DNA from: a bacterium
GTDB lineage: Bacteria; Myxococcota_A; Polyangia; Nannocystales; Nannocystaceae
DNA length: 64,000 nt
Reading direction: 5' to 3'
Assembly (NCBI GenBank): GCA_024742475.1
Contig: JANSYI010000021.1
Location: 62,001-126,000 of the forward strand
Part shown: piece by piece, positions 8,250 to 16,392 of the stretch
How the letters are laid out: each line of letters begins with the position of its first letter
How positions within the stretch are numbered: position 1 is the first letter of the stretch
Made by a program: the position numbers and the translations under genes
The notes under the pieces: model-generated
Told to the model about the DNA's origin: nothing
Database searches by the model: none
What the model saw: the letters and a program-made list of their open reading frames with translations, nothing else

Positions 8250-9920
8250 ATGGCGTACGTTCCGGTGCGAGCTCCGCGTGGCAAAGAGCTTTCGTGCAAA
8301 GGGTGGCCCCAAGAGGCCGCTCTGCGCATGCTGATGAACAACCTCGACCCCGAGGTTGCCGAGCGCCCAGAGGACCTGGTGGTCTACGGCGGCACCGGCA
8401 AGGCTGCCCGCACGTGGCAGGACTTCCACCGCATCGTCGCGTCCCTGCGTGACCTCGAGTCCGACGAGACCCTGCTGGTCCAAAGCGGCCGAGCCCAGGG
8501 CATCTTCAAGACGCACGAGGACGCACCGCGCGTGCTCATCGCCAACTCGAACCTCGTCGGCAACTGGGCCGATTGGGACCATTTCCACGAACTCGAAGCC
8601 GCCGGGCTGACGATGTACGGCCAGATGACCGCGGGCAGCTGGATCTACATCGGCACCCAGGGGATCTTGCAGGGCACGTACGAGACGTTTGCTGCCTGCG
8701 CCCGCACGCACTTCGGTGGGTCGCTCGAGGGCAAGTTCGTGCTGACGGGAGGCCTGGGCGGCATGGGCGGCGCGCAGCCGCTGGCGGCGCTGATGGCCGG
8801 CGGTGCCGTGCTGTGCGTCGAGGTCGACCCCGAACGCATCCAGCGACGCGTCGATCACGGTTACTTGATGAAGTCGACCGAAGACCTCGACGAGGCGCTT
8901 CGGATGATCGACGAGGCCGTCGCCAAGAAGGAAGCCCTCTCCGTCGGCCTGCTGGGGAACTGCGCCGAGGTGCTGCCCGAGTTGGTCCGCCGCGGCCGCA
9001 TCCCCGACGTGGTGACCGACCAAACCAGCGCCCACGACGAGCTGCACGGCTACGTGCCCGATGGGCTCTCGCTCTCCGAGGCCGAGGCGCTGCGCCGAGA
9101 CGACCCCAAGGACTACGTTCAGCGCAGTGTCGAGGCGATGGGCAAGCACGTCGCGGCGATGCGGGCCATGCAGAAGGCGGGCGCGATCGCGTTCGACTAC
9201 GGCAACAACATTCGTGCTCAAGCGGTCAAGGCGGGCGTGGAAGACGCCTTCGAGATCAAGGGGTTCATCCCCGAGTACATCCGTCCGCTCTTCTGCGAGG
9301 GCAAGGGGCCTTTCCGGTGGGCCGCGCTCTCGGGCAACCCCGCCGACATCGCGGTCACCGACGAGGCGCTCCTGAAGCTCTTCCCCGAGAACCGCTCGCT
9401 CCACCGCTGGACCGAGCTCGCCCAGAAGCACGTGAAGTTCCAGGGGCTCCCGTGCCGCATCTGCTGGCTCGGCTATGACGAGCGCGACAAGGCGGGCTTG
9501 CTGTTCAACGACCTGGTCAAGCAAGGCAAGGTCGACGCGCCGATCGTCATCGGGCGCGACCACCTCGACTGCGGGTCGGTGGCGTCCCCCAACCGCGAGA
9601 CCGAATCGATGAAGGACGGCTCTGACGCGATCGCGGACTGGCCCATTCTCAACGCGCTGGTCAACACGGCCGCCGGGGCGACGTGGGTCTCGTTTCACCA
9701 CGGTGGAGGGGTCGGCATGGGGTACTCGCTGCACGCGGGCATGGTGGTCGTCGCCGATGGCTCTGACGCTGCAGCCCGTCGCCTGTCGCGCGTCCTTCGA
9801 TCCGACCCGGGCATGGGGGTCGTTCGTCACGTCGACGCTGGCTACGAGGAGGCCGTGGCCTTCGCCAAAGAGCACGGCGTTCGCGTGCCGGGTCGCACCG
9901 AGAACGAAGGGGTCGGCTGA
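8250..9920 (+). CDS. hutU: Urocanate hydratase
   Basis: HutU converts urocanate to 4-imidazolone-5-propionate, the second step of histidine degradation, using a tightly bound NAD+. The 556-residue length is normal for the family. It begins GKELSCKGWPQEAALRMLMNNLD and carries VLTGGLGGMGGAQP, QTSAHDELHGY, FDYGNNIRAQA and the active-site stretch CRICWLGYDERDKAG. The end HHGGGVGMGYSLHAG is typical. The gene is three bases ahead of hutI, so the two form an operon. hutH (first step) and a formiminoglutamate hydrolase are not in the window. Confidence 0.98.
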   Translation: MAYVPVRAPRGKELSCKGWPQEAALRMLMNNLDPEVAERPEDLVVYGGTGKAARTWQDFHRIVASLRDLESDETLLVQSGRAQGIFKTHEDAPRVLIANSNLVGNWADWDHFHELEAAGLTMYGQMTAGSWIYIGTQGILQGTYETFAACARTHFGGSLEGKFVLTGGLGGMGGAQPLAALMAGGAVLCVEVDPERIQRRVDHGYLMKSTEDLDEALRMIDEAVAKKEALSVGLLGNCAEVLPELVRRGRIPDVVTDQTSAHDELHGYVPDGLSLSEAEALRRDDPKDYVQRSVEAMGKHVAAMRAMQKAGAIAFDYGNNIRAQAVKAGVEDAFEIKGFIPEYIRPLFCEGKGPFRWAALSGNPADIAVTDEALLKLFPENRSLHRWTELAQKHVKFQGLPCRICWLGYDERDKAGLLFNDLVKQGKVDAPIVIGRDHLDCGSVASPNRETESMKDGSDAIADWPILNALVNTAAGATWVSFHHGGGVGMGYSLHAGMVVVADGSDAAARRLSRVLRSDPGMGVVRHVDAGYEEAVAFAKEHGVRVPGRTENEGVG

Positions 9921-9923
9921 GCG

Positions 9924-11183
9924 ATGGGTCTGCTTCTTCACCGAGCATCCGCCGTCCTCACGCTGGCCGGCGACTTCGGGCCGCGGCGCGGCGCGGCCAT
10001 GTCCGACCTGCGCATCATCGAAAACGGGAGCGTCGCGATCACCGACGAGGGCACGATCGCCTGGGTCGGCCCCGCCGACGACGTCCCGGGATCGCTGCGT
10101 CGCAGCTCCGTCGTCGACTGCTCGGGCGACACGCTCATGCCCGCGTTCGTCGACCCTCACACGCACCTGGTGTGGGGTGGCGATCGCAAGGACGAGATGG
10201 AGCAGCGCATCAGCGGCGCCGACTACGAGGAGATCTTCGCGGCAGGAGGCGGCATCCTCAGCTCGGTTCGTCAGACCCGAGCGCTGAGCGAAGACGAGCT
10301 GTATCTGCAGGCGCTTGCGCGCATCGCTCGCATGCGGCGCGCGGGCACGACCACGTTCGAGATCAAGAGCGGTTATGGCCTCGACCTCGAAACCGAGCTC
10401 AAGCAGCTCCGCGTCGTGCGGCGCCTCCGCGACGAGGGCGGGTTTCGGGTCACGGCCACCTGCCTCGCCGCGCACGCGATTCCCGAGGAGGCTCGCGGCA
10501 GCGACGCCGACCGCAAGGCGTTCATCGACCGCGTGGTCGAAGAGATCCTCCCCGCCGTCGTGCGTGAGGGCCTCGCCGACTCCTGCGACGTGTTCTGCGA
10601 CCGCGGCGCCTTCACCCCCGACGAGTCGCGACGCGTGCTCGAGAGGGCGCTCGAGCTCGATCTCGAGCTTCGGGTCCACGCCAACGAGTTCGGACACACT
10701 GGAGGGGCGCTCTTGGCTGCAGAGCTCGGGGCCGCGTCGGCCGACCACCTCTTGGCGCTCAATGGTGAGGAGCGAGCCGCGCTGCGCGAGGCGGGCGTGG
10801 TCGCGACGCTGCTGCCGGGCACCTCGCTCGTGCTCGGAAAGCCGTACGCCGACGGGAGGGCCCTCATCGAAGACGGGGTCCCGGTCGCCATTGCCACCGA
10901 CTGCAACCCGGGCTCCTGCGCCCTGGAGAACCTCGCGGTGGTCCTCGGTTTGGCCTGCTATGGGAACCGACTGTCCCCCGCCGAGGCCATCTGTGCAGCG
11001 ACCCACAACGCCGCAGCCTCGATGGGGCTCGATGACCAGGTGGGGTCGATCAAGCCGGGGCGCCAAGCCGACATCATCCGTTTGGCCACCTCCGACTATC
11101 GAGACCTCGTCTATCACGCCGGCTCGCCGCTGATTCACTCCGTGTACCAAGCGGGCACCCGGATCCGCGGGGCTCACTCGTAG
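9924..11183 (+). CDS. hutI: Imidazolonepropionase
   Basis: HutI opens the ring of imidazolone-5-propionate to give N-formimino-glutamate, third step of histidine degradation. It is a metal-dependent amidohydrolase of 419 residues, the usual size. Visible family motifs are the metal-binding HTHLVWGGDR, FEIKSGYGLD, HANEFGHTGGA and the late ATDCNPGSC with the metal-ligand Asp. ATG 9924 follows the hutU stop by three bases. The stop TAG at 11181-11183 abuts the -10-like box of the next gene. Confidence 0.98.
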   Translation: MGLLLHRASAVLTLAGDFGPRRGAAMSDLRIIENGSVAITDEGTIAWVGPADDVPGSLRRSSVVDCSGDTLMPAFVDPHTHLVWGGDRKDEMEQRISGADYEEIFAAGGGILSSVRQTRALSEDELYLQALARIARMRRAGTTTFEIKSGYGLDLETELKQLRVVRRLRDEGGFRVTATCLAAHAIPEEARGSDADRKAFIDRVVEEILPAVVREGLADSCDVFCDRGAFTPDESRRVLERALELDLELRVHANEFGHTGGALLAAELGAASADHLLALNGEERAALREAGVVATLLPGTSLVLGKPYADGRALIEDGVPVAIATDCNPGSCALENLAVVLGLACYGNRLSPAEAICAATHNAAASMGLDDQVGSIKPGRQADIIRLATSDYRDLVYHAGSPLIHSVYQAGTRIRGAHS

Positions 11184-11189
11184 TACGAT
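11184..11189 (+). promoter_or_regulatory. -10-like box TACGAT, 12 bases before ATG 11202
   Basis: TACGAT begins directly after the hutI stop codon and ends twelve bases before the next start. It would give a leader of only a few bases. Confidence 0.35.
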
Positions 11190-11201
11190 TCGAGGCGAAC
11201 T

Positions 11202-11777
11202 ATGGGGTCAGGTCTCGAAGAACTCGGCATCGTGGACGACGCCGCGGACGCGCCGAAACAACCGGAGCAAGCGGCAAAGCCCGAACCTGCCCCCACACCC
11301 GAGGACCTGACCGCCGAGCTCGAGCGGCAGCTTCGCAAGGTGTCCCTGTTCGAAGGGCTCCTGCCCGTCCACCTGCGACGAATCTCTTCGCTCGTCCACG
11401 AGGTGCGGCTGGAGAAGGGGCAGGCGATCTTCCGCCACGGGGACGCCGGTGACGGCCTCTACCTCATCGTGGAGGGCTCGATCCGGATCTCGCGAAACGT
11501 CTCGGGCATTGGCGAGGAGGCCCTGGCCGTGCTCGCGCCGGGCATGTACTTCGGCGAGATGTCGATCGTCGATGACGACAGTCCGCGTTCGGCCGATGCC
11601 ATTGCGCACGAGTCTGCCCGCCTGCTCATGCTGCCCAAGGACGACCTGCGCGACCTGATGTTCGTCGACCGAGAGCTCGCATACGAACTGCTGTGGCGGT
11701 TCGTTCGTACGCTGAGCCTGCGCCTGAGAGAATCGAACGACCGCCTGCTGATGCTGACGGTCAGCTCGAAGTTCTAG
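11202..11777 (+). CDS. Cyclic-nucleotide-binding domain protein
   Basis: A 191-residue cytoplasmic protein with one cNMP-binding beta-roll (about 45-165). It shows VSLFEGLLPVHLRRI, GQAIFRHGDAGDGLYLIVEGSIRIS and LAPGMYFGEMSIVDDDSPRSADA. The phosphate-binding cassette FGEMSIVDDDSPRSA has the conserved Gly-Glu and Arg, so binding of a cyclic nucleotide is plausible. There is no C-terminal helix-turn-helix, so it is not a Crp-type regulator; the last helix (LLWRFVRTLSLRLRESND) may dimerise. Partners are unknown. Confidence 0.88.
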   Translation: MGSGLEELGIVDDAADAPKQPEQAAKPEPAPTPEDLTAELERQLRKVSLFEGLLPVHLRRISSLVHEVRLEKGQAIFRHGDAGDGLYLIVEGSIRISRNVSGIGEEALAVLAPGMYFGEMSIVDDDSPRSADAIAHESARLLMLPKDDLRDLMFVDRELAYELLWRFVRTLSLRLRESNDRLLMLTVSSKF

Positions 11778-11785
11778 CGGGCGCG

Positions 11786-12637
11786 CTACATGCTCAGCCG
11801 GGTCTCGAGCTTGCCGTAGGCGTCGCGGCAAGACTCGCGCACGGGCATCGTGTAGTTGGGGCCCTCGAACTTGTCGGTCCACGCGAGGTTCTCGAGCGGC
11901 TTGATGTGCTTGGCTTCGCCGACCTTGGCCAGGCCGGTGCACGAGTTGGCGCGAACGTAGCCGTCGTCGGAGAGCAAACCTTGCTCGAAGATCTGGACCG
12001 CGCCGGTGCACTTCTTCTCGACCAGGATCCGGACGTAGGTCGCGTTGTCGGAGTAGATGTCCGACGCCGCGAGGTAGTCGTCGCAGGTGCCGGTCGCCTT
12101 CTTGTTCTGCTGCAGGCCCAGCAGGTGGCCCAGCACGGCGCTACCGACCTCGGGCTTGATGTCGCCGCCCGATGTGGTCTGGGTGAGGAACGCTTTTTCG
12201 AGGCGCTCGTCCATGGGGCGGATCGCGATGGATCCCGCGTTGGGCACGAGCTCGGTGAAGTACAGGTCCCACTTTTCGCAGTCGGCGAGCGCGAGGGCCA
12301 TCGCCTCGGTCATCTGCTGCGTGCGGATGTCGGCTGAGCCGTTGTACTCCTTCCACGCGGTGTCGCACTGCATGTTGCTGGCGTTGGCGGTGAAGACTTG
12401 CTGGTACCCCGCACACCAGTCGCGCTTGGGGCCAGTCTCGGCAGTGCCCGCGCACTCGGTCTTGAGCTTCGAGAGATCCTTGGCCGCAATCGTGGCTTCC
12501 AGCTTCTTCTGATCGGCCGCCTCAGCGGCGGCGGCGTCATCCGACTTCTTCTTCTGCACGAAGTGCGAGATGATCGTGCACCCCGTCTGGGTGAAGGCGG
12601 TCAGGGCGAGGGCGGATGCGATGATGTGCTTGTGCAT
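11786..12637 (-). CDS. Predicted lipoprotein of unknown function
   Basis: A 283-residue protein with a lipobox at FTQTGC (Cys20), then an Ala/Lys-rich, probably coiled stretch (KKKSDDAAAAEAADQKK). The rest is helical with scattered cysteines (AECAGT, CAGYQQVF, NMQCDTAWKEY, CDDYLAASD). The C-terminal part (YVRANSCTGLAKVGEAKHIKPLENLA) looks like a HEAT-like repeat. The frame stays open far upstream but ATG 12637 starts a proper signal peptide. It lies downstream of atpE but after a terminator and about 280 bases away, so it is probably a separate unit. No function recognised. Confidence 0.8.
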   Translation of the reverse strand: MHKHIIASALALTAFTQTGCTIISHFVQKKKSDDAAAAEAADQKKLEATIAAKDLSKLKTECAGTAETGPKRDWCAGYQQVFTANASNMQCDTAWKEYNGSADIRTQQMTEAMALALADCEKWDLYFTELVPNAGSIAIRPMDERLEKAFLTQTTSGGDIKPEVGSAVLGHLLGLQQNKKATGTCDDYLAASDIYSDNATYVRILVEKKCTGAVQIFEQGLLSDDGYVRANSCTGLAKVGEAKHIKPLENLAWTDKFEGPNYTMPVRESCRDAYGKLETRLSM

Positions 12638-12855
12638 GGCGTGGTCTCTGGCTCGGTCGTCCGAAGGGAACAGCTGCGTGCGTCCCTTCTTCGGCCCAGC
12701 CGCCCGATCAGACGCGGCACGCAATCGCCGGTTGCGACCGAATGAGGCGTTTGGCGACGACTTTTTCCCGGTTCGAAGTGTGGAGTTCCCAATCTGGGAA
12801 GCAGGCGTTCGATTGCCGGGTGGCAGATCGGGAAGGGGAGTGAAACCGCCCACGC

Positions 12856-12890
12856 AAAAGAGGCGGCCGGGACAAACCCGCACCGCCTCT
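12856..12890 (-). terminator. Rho-independent terminator after atpE
   Basis: On the minus strand an 8-bp stem (AGAGGCGG pairing with CCGCCTCT) encloses a second CGGG/CCCG stem and is followed by TTTT. It lies 25 bases past the atpE stop and would end the F0 transcript before the lipoprotein gene. Confidence 0.75.
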
Positions 12891-12914
12891 GTTGGTTGAG
12901 TGCGCGAAAGCGCG

Positions 12915-13232
12915 TTAGGCCATCTTGCCCGAAACGATGAGCGCGACGACGAGGGTGAAGATGACGAGGGACTCGATGAACGCCAGCGACAGAAGCAGCG
13001 GCGTGAAGACCTTGTCAGCGGAGCCGGGGTTGCGGCAGATGCCGTCGAGAGCGGCCGAAGCAGCCCGGCCCTGGCCGAGGCCGCCACCGACAGCGGCGAT
13101 GGCAACGCCGAAGCACATGCAAACGGCGAAGATGCCGTCGTTGGGCCCACTCGCAGCCGGTGCAGCGAGAGCCACGGCGGGAGCAAGGAACGCGGCGGCG
13201 AAGGCGGAAAGCGTCGCAATGCGGTTCTTCAT
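12915..13232 (-). CDS. atpE: F0 ATP synthase subunit c
   Basis: The c subunit forms the rotating membrane ring of ATP synthase. This one has 105 residues: an N-terminal signal-like extension (to about residue 33), then helix 1 with GGGLGQGRAASAA, a polar loop CRNPGSADK and helix 2 with the ion-binding carboxylate in AFIESLVIF. The combination Gln in helix 1 with Glu-Ser in helix 2 matches ligands of sodium-binding rings, although the Tyr of the Ilyobacter ring is Phe here. ATG 13232 has AGAGGA four bases upstream. It lies 46 bases after atpB. Confidence 0.95.
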   Translation of the reverse strand: MKNRIATLSAFAAAFLAPAVALAAPAASGPNDGIFAVCMCFGVAIAAVGGGLGQGRAASAALDGICRNPGSADKVFTPLLLSLAFIESLVIFTLVVALIVSGKMA

Positions 13233-13278
13233 GATGTCCTCTTTTTTTCTCGAGCTCTTTTGCTGAGCTGAAAGCTTT

Positions 13279-14061
13279 TCAGTGACCCTCGCCGTGCGAG
13301 ACCGCGAGGCCGATGTAGATGATGGTGAGCAGGGTGAAGACGAGCGTCTGAACGATCGAGACGAGCACCCCGAGAAGCAGGAACGGAACCGGAAGCAGGA
13401 GCGCGACCAGACCCGCGATGGCGCCGACGACCTTGTGGTCGGCGACGATGTTGCCAAGGAGTCGCAGCGCCAGGGACACCGGGCGAGCGATATGGCTGGC
13501 GAGCTCGATGGGGAGGAACAGCGGGGCCATCAGAGGCAGGCCGCCGATCTTCGGACCGAGGAACTCACCGAGGAAGTGACCCGGGTTCCGGGTGACGCCC
13601 ACGAAGATGTAGATGGTGAAGACGATGAGCGAGAGCGCCAGGTTCGTCTTGAGGGTGTCCGTGGGAGGCAGGAAGCCCGGGATGAGGCCCTGGATGTTGC
13701 AGCAGAAGATGAACAGAGCCAGCGTGCCGGTGATGTGGAGGTAGCGCTTGGCGTTCTCCTCACCCATCACGTCGACCGAGAACTTGTAGACCGCTCCGAT
13801 GAATCCATCCATCATCGACGCGAGGTTGAACTTGCGCGGGGGAACGATGCCGCCGCTCGAGTCCGAGAGGCTGCCTCGGTAGCGGAAGGTCGCGACGAAG
13901 ATGATCGCCGCGGCGATCAAGGCACCGAACACGTGGATGAGCGTGAAGTGGCTTTCCCCGAAGATGAGGAACGGCTCTTTACGCGCGAGCGCGGGCTCGA
14001 GTGCTGCCTCGAGGGAGTGCCAAAACGGCAGAATCGAGTACCAGGTGTCGTGGTCGCCCAT
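13279..14061 (-). CDS. atpB: F0 ATP synthase subunit a
   Basis: Subunit a provides the ion half-channels next to the c ring. About 260 residues with five to six membrane helices. The key segment ELASHIARPVSLALRLLGN contains the essential Arg (SLALRLLGN), followed by ADHKVVGA. The start is uncertain: ATG 14061 (MGDHDTWYSILPF) is chosen because it begins a normal subunit-a N terminus and has GGGGA upstream; the frame is also open to ATG 14109 and GTG 14124. It belongs to the F0 block atpZ-atpI-atpB-atpE. The roughly 250 bases between it and atpI hold no recognised gene. Confidence 0.95.
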   Translation of the reverse strand: MGDHDTWYSILPFWHSLEAALEPALARKEPFLIFGESHFTLIHVFGALIAAAIIFVATFRYRGSLSDSSGGIVPPRKFNLASMMDGFIGAVYKFSVDVMGEENAKRYLHITGTLALFIFCCNIQGLIPGFLPPTDTLKTNLALSLIVFTIYIFVGVTRNPGHFLGEFLGPKIGGLPLMAPLFLPIELASHIARPVSLALRLLGNIVADHKVVGAIAGLVALLLPVPFLLLGVLVSIVQTLVFTLLTIIYIGLAVSHGEGH

Positions 14062-14314
14062 GGCGTTGACGGTCCCCAGCGGCACAGTGCCGCGTCGGTC
14101 GGCGGGCATGTACCAAACCCTCACGATGTGTGCAAGACGGCGAAGGCCCCGTACGCCCGGCTTTTCGCCCGAATTCGGGCGGAGATGGAACGCCGGGATC
14201 GAGGTCTCTCACGTCTCTGCGGGGCGCCTCGCGTAGACCCGCAAGATCGTTCGATTGATCTCCAGAGACCTGCCGCGGGGCTCGCGCGAGATCTCCGAGA
14301 AGCAGGGGTCGGCG

Positions 14315-14728
14315 TCAGCGCTCGGGCGCGCCGCTGCGGTGCTCGCGAAGGGCCGCCGTCGCGCCGGCGACCAGCGAGACGAGCGCACCCACGGCGATGC
14401 CCTGGGGGCTGACCGGGAGGAAGAACATCACGATGACGAGCGCGCCGAGAATGAGCGGCCACTTGACGAGCATCGTGACGGGCAGCGTCCAGTTGGAGCC
14501 GCGGTGTTCCTCGGGCTGGGCGAACATCTTCTGCAGCGAACGCCCCAGGAGCATGAAGTTGGCGGCGCCCAGAGCGGAGCCGCAGACGATGCCGAGTGCG
14601 GTGGGGAAGTCCCACATGAACCATCCGGCGGCCGCCACGGGGGCGGTCAAGGCGACGGTCCACTGCATGATGCGCGAAAGCAAGCGGCTGCGGGCTTGGT
14701 TGGCGTCGGCTGCACTGGGCTCGGTCAC
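14315..14728 (-). CDS. atpI: ATP synthase subunit I (AtpI-like)
   Basis: A 137-residue membrane protein with four predicted helices (about 20-40, 44-62, 85-105 and 110-128), the layout of the ATP synthase subunit I family, which helps assemble the c ring. Its ATGA start overlaps the stop of the upstream AtpZ-like gene by four bases, so both are translationally coupled. Identification rests on size, helix pattern (GSALGAANFMLLGRSLQ is typical) and position before atpB. Confidence 0.82.
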   Translation of the reverse strand: MTEPSAADANQARSRLLSRIMQWTVALTAPVAAAGWFMWDFPTALGIVCGSALGAANFMLLGRSLQKMFAQPEEHRGSNWTLPVTMLVKWPLILGALVIVMFFLPVSPQGIAVGALVSLVAGATAALREHRSGAPER

Positions 14729-15036
14729 GGGGCGTCCTCGGGCGTGGATTCGTCTTGGTCGGCCGCGCTCGCCTTCTCGAACTCGGCCTGCTCACGGAGC
14801 TGCTTGGTGTAGCTGCGGGCGGTGCGGACGATCGCGCGGGCGGCCGTACCGACGCCCACCATCATGCCCAAGACCGAAGTCCACGGGGCCCAGTGGGTGA
14901 CGTTCTTTTCGAGCCACATCCCCGCGGCCGCGCCGATGACCACCGAGACGGCGATCTCGATGCCGAGCGAAGACGCGTCCATGTAGCGGTACCACATGGC
15001 GGGCTTGTGCGGCTCTTTGGGCGGGGTATTGGACAC
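14725..15036 (-). CDS. AtpZ-like F0 accessory membrane protein
   Basis: A 103-residue protein with two membrane helices: SLGIEIAVSVVIGAAAGMWL, then TSVLGMMVGVGTAARAI, followed by a charged coiled tail. This is the form of AtpZ/YjgN-like proteins that precede atpI in many F0 operons; AtpZ with AtpI has been linked to Mg/Ca transport or c-ring assembly. The start is taken as GTG 15036 (MSNTPPKEPHKP), ahead of the ATG at MWYRYM. It begins the F0 operon. Confidence 0.75.
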   Translation of the reverse strand: MSNTPPKEPHKPAMWYRYMDASSLGIEIAVSVVIGAAAGMWLEKNVTHWAPWTSVLGMMVGVGTAARAIVRTARSYTKQLREQAEFEKASAADQDESTPEDAP

Positions 15037-15106
15037 CGTCGCAACGCAGCATGGCACCGACGTGTCCTGGCGACAAACCCACGCGGCGTGATGAAGAGCC
15101 AGGGCG

Positions 15107-16297
15107 CTACTTCTTCTTGCCCTTTTTCTTCTTCTTGCCCTTCTTCTTCTTTTTCTTCTTCTTGGGCTCGGTCGCGGGTTCGGGCGTCGGATCCGGCTTG
15201 GGCGGCGCTGGCGTGGGGTCGGTGGGTTTCGACTCGGGCTGCGGCGCTGGTTTGGGGTCCGGCTGGGGCTCGGGCTTGGGCGGCGCGGCCGCAGGCTGGG
15301 AACCGCTCTCGGGGGTGGCGCCGGTCTCCAGTGATGCCTTGATCGTCTTGCCGCCGGCACGGACGGAGGCCACACCGTTCTTCACGCCGATCGACTTGCA
15401 GTCGATGCCTGGCTTGTCGCTTGATTTGACGGCTCCGAAGCTCGAGGGGAGCTTGGTGTTCCAGCGAGCGCTGCGATCCTCGACCGACCACCCGGTGAGG
15501 GCGCGCTCGGTGGCGATGACGACCGTGTCGCCTTCGCATCCGATGCCCAAGGGGAAGCGTCCTTGTGCGAGGCTGCTCGGCGGCGCGGTCCCCTCGCGCA
15601 GCGGGAGAGTGAAGGGCGTGCTGTTGCCGACCTTGAGGGCGAACGACAGCGACATCGTCCGCGTCGTGCCGGACCCGGTGACCACCGTGCTGGTTCCGTC
15701 GTGACGGGTGTAGAGATCGACGTTCCCGGCGCTCGAGCGGCACGAGCAGCCTTGCAGCCGCTGAAATCCGTCGAGCGAGGTGCCTTCGCCCTTATCGGTG
15801 GGGCGAGCTTCCGAAGCGTCCTCGTTCGTGCCGTCGGCCGGAGTCGCGCTGCGTCCTTGGTCGCTTGCGGACTTTCGCGGCACGACCTCGGTGGGCGCCT
15901 TGGCAACCTCGGGGCTCGATGTCGCCTGCAGCGCGTCGTTGACCGCCTTGGTCGCGGCTTGGCTCGCGTCGTTGACCTGCATGAAGTTGACGACCGCCCC
16001 GATGAGCGGGCCGCCAAAGGCGAACAGCATGACGAACAGCCACCAGCCCCAGCGGAAGCGGCCGGTGCTCGCGTGTTGAACCGGTGGCGGCGCGATGGTG
16101 GGTTGGGCCTGCGGGCCGTAGCTGTTGACCGGGACCTTGAGCTGCCGGGGGGGAGGAGCAGCCTGCCGCGGCGGAGCGTGCGGCTGGTCCTTGCGCATGA
16201 ACGCCGTGTTGCAGTGGTTGCACTGGTAGTTGCCAGCACCGCGCAGCGTCACGTCGGTGGACGCACAAGACGGACATTGAATCGCGATGAACGCCAC
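15107..16297 (-). CDS. Zinc-ribbon membrane protein with poly-lysine tail
   Basis: A 396-residue protein. The N terminus is a zinc ribbon (CPSC near 9-12 and CNHC near 26-29), then a Pro/Gln-rich linker, one membrane helix (about 84-106, WWLFVMLFAFGGPLIG), and an external domain of about 170 residues with a CSCR pair. It ends in a Pro/Lys/Glu repeat linker and the tail KKKKKKKKGKKKKKGKKK. GTG 16297 is the start; a TACCAT box lies 11 bases upstream. No function recognised; the basic tail could bind nucleic acid, polyphosphate or acidic lipid. Confidence 0.82.
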   Translation of the reverse strand: MAFIAIQCPSCASTDVTLRGAGNYQCNHCNTAFMRKDQPHAPPRQAAPPPRQLKVPVNSYGPQAQPTIAPPPVQHASTGRFRWGWWLFVMLFAFGGPLIGAVVNFMQVNDASQAATKAVNDALQATSSPEVAKAPTEVVPRKSASDQGRSATPADGTNEDASEARPTDKGEGTSLDGFQRLQGCSCRSSAGNVDLYTRHDGTSTVVTGSGTTRTMSLSFALKVGNSTPFTLPLREGTAPPSSLAQGRFPLGIGCEGDTVVIATERALTGWSVEDRSARWNTKLPSSFGAVKSSDKPGIDCKSIGVKNGVASVRAGGKTIKASLETGATPESGSQPAAAPPKPEPQPDPKPAPQPESKPTDPTPAPPKPDPTPEPATEPKKKKKKKKGKKKKKGKKK

Positions 16298-16308
16298 AGG
16301 CCCCAGGC

Positions 16309-16314
16309 ATGGTA
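16309..16314 (-). promoter_or_regulatory. -10-like box TACCAT, 11 bases before GTG 16297
   Basis: TACCAT on the minus strand, with no ribosome-binding sequence between it and the GTG start of the zinc-ribbon protein; one of the set of short-leader boxes in this window. Confidence 0.35.
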
Positions 16315-16392
16315 GCGCGGCGCGCCTGAAGTTTCAGGAGACGCTTGCTGGACCCAGGACCGTCAGGGCTGTCGGTCGTGTCGCGTCCGCCG

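Noticed and set aside
8127..11177. A 1016-codon open frame on the minus strand across hutU and hutI
   Set aside because: It is the antisense shadow of two clearly recognisable enzymes; GC-rich codon use keeps the opposite frame open. Its product is Arg/Gly/Val-rich with no family motifs.
12638..13219. Upstream extension of the minus-strand lipoprotein across the terminator and atpE
   Set aside because: The open frame overlaps atpE and its terminator; ATG 12637 begins a normal lipoprotein signal.
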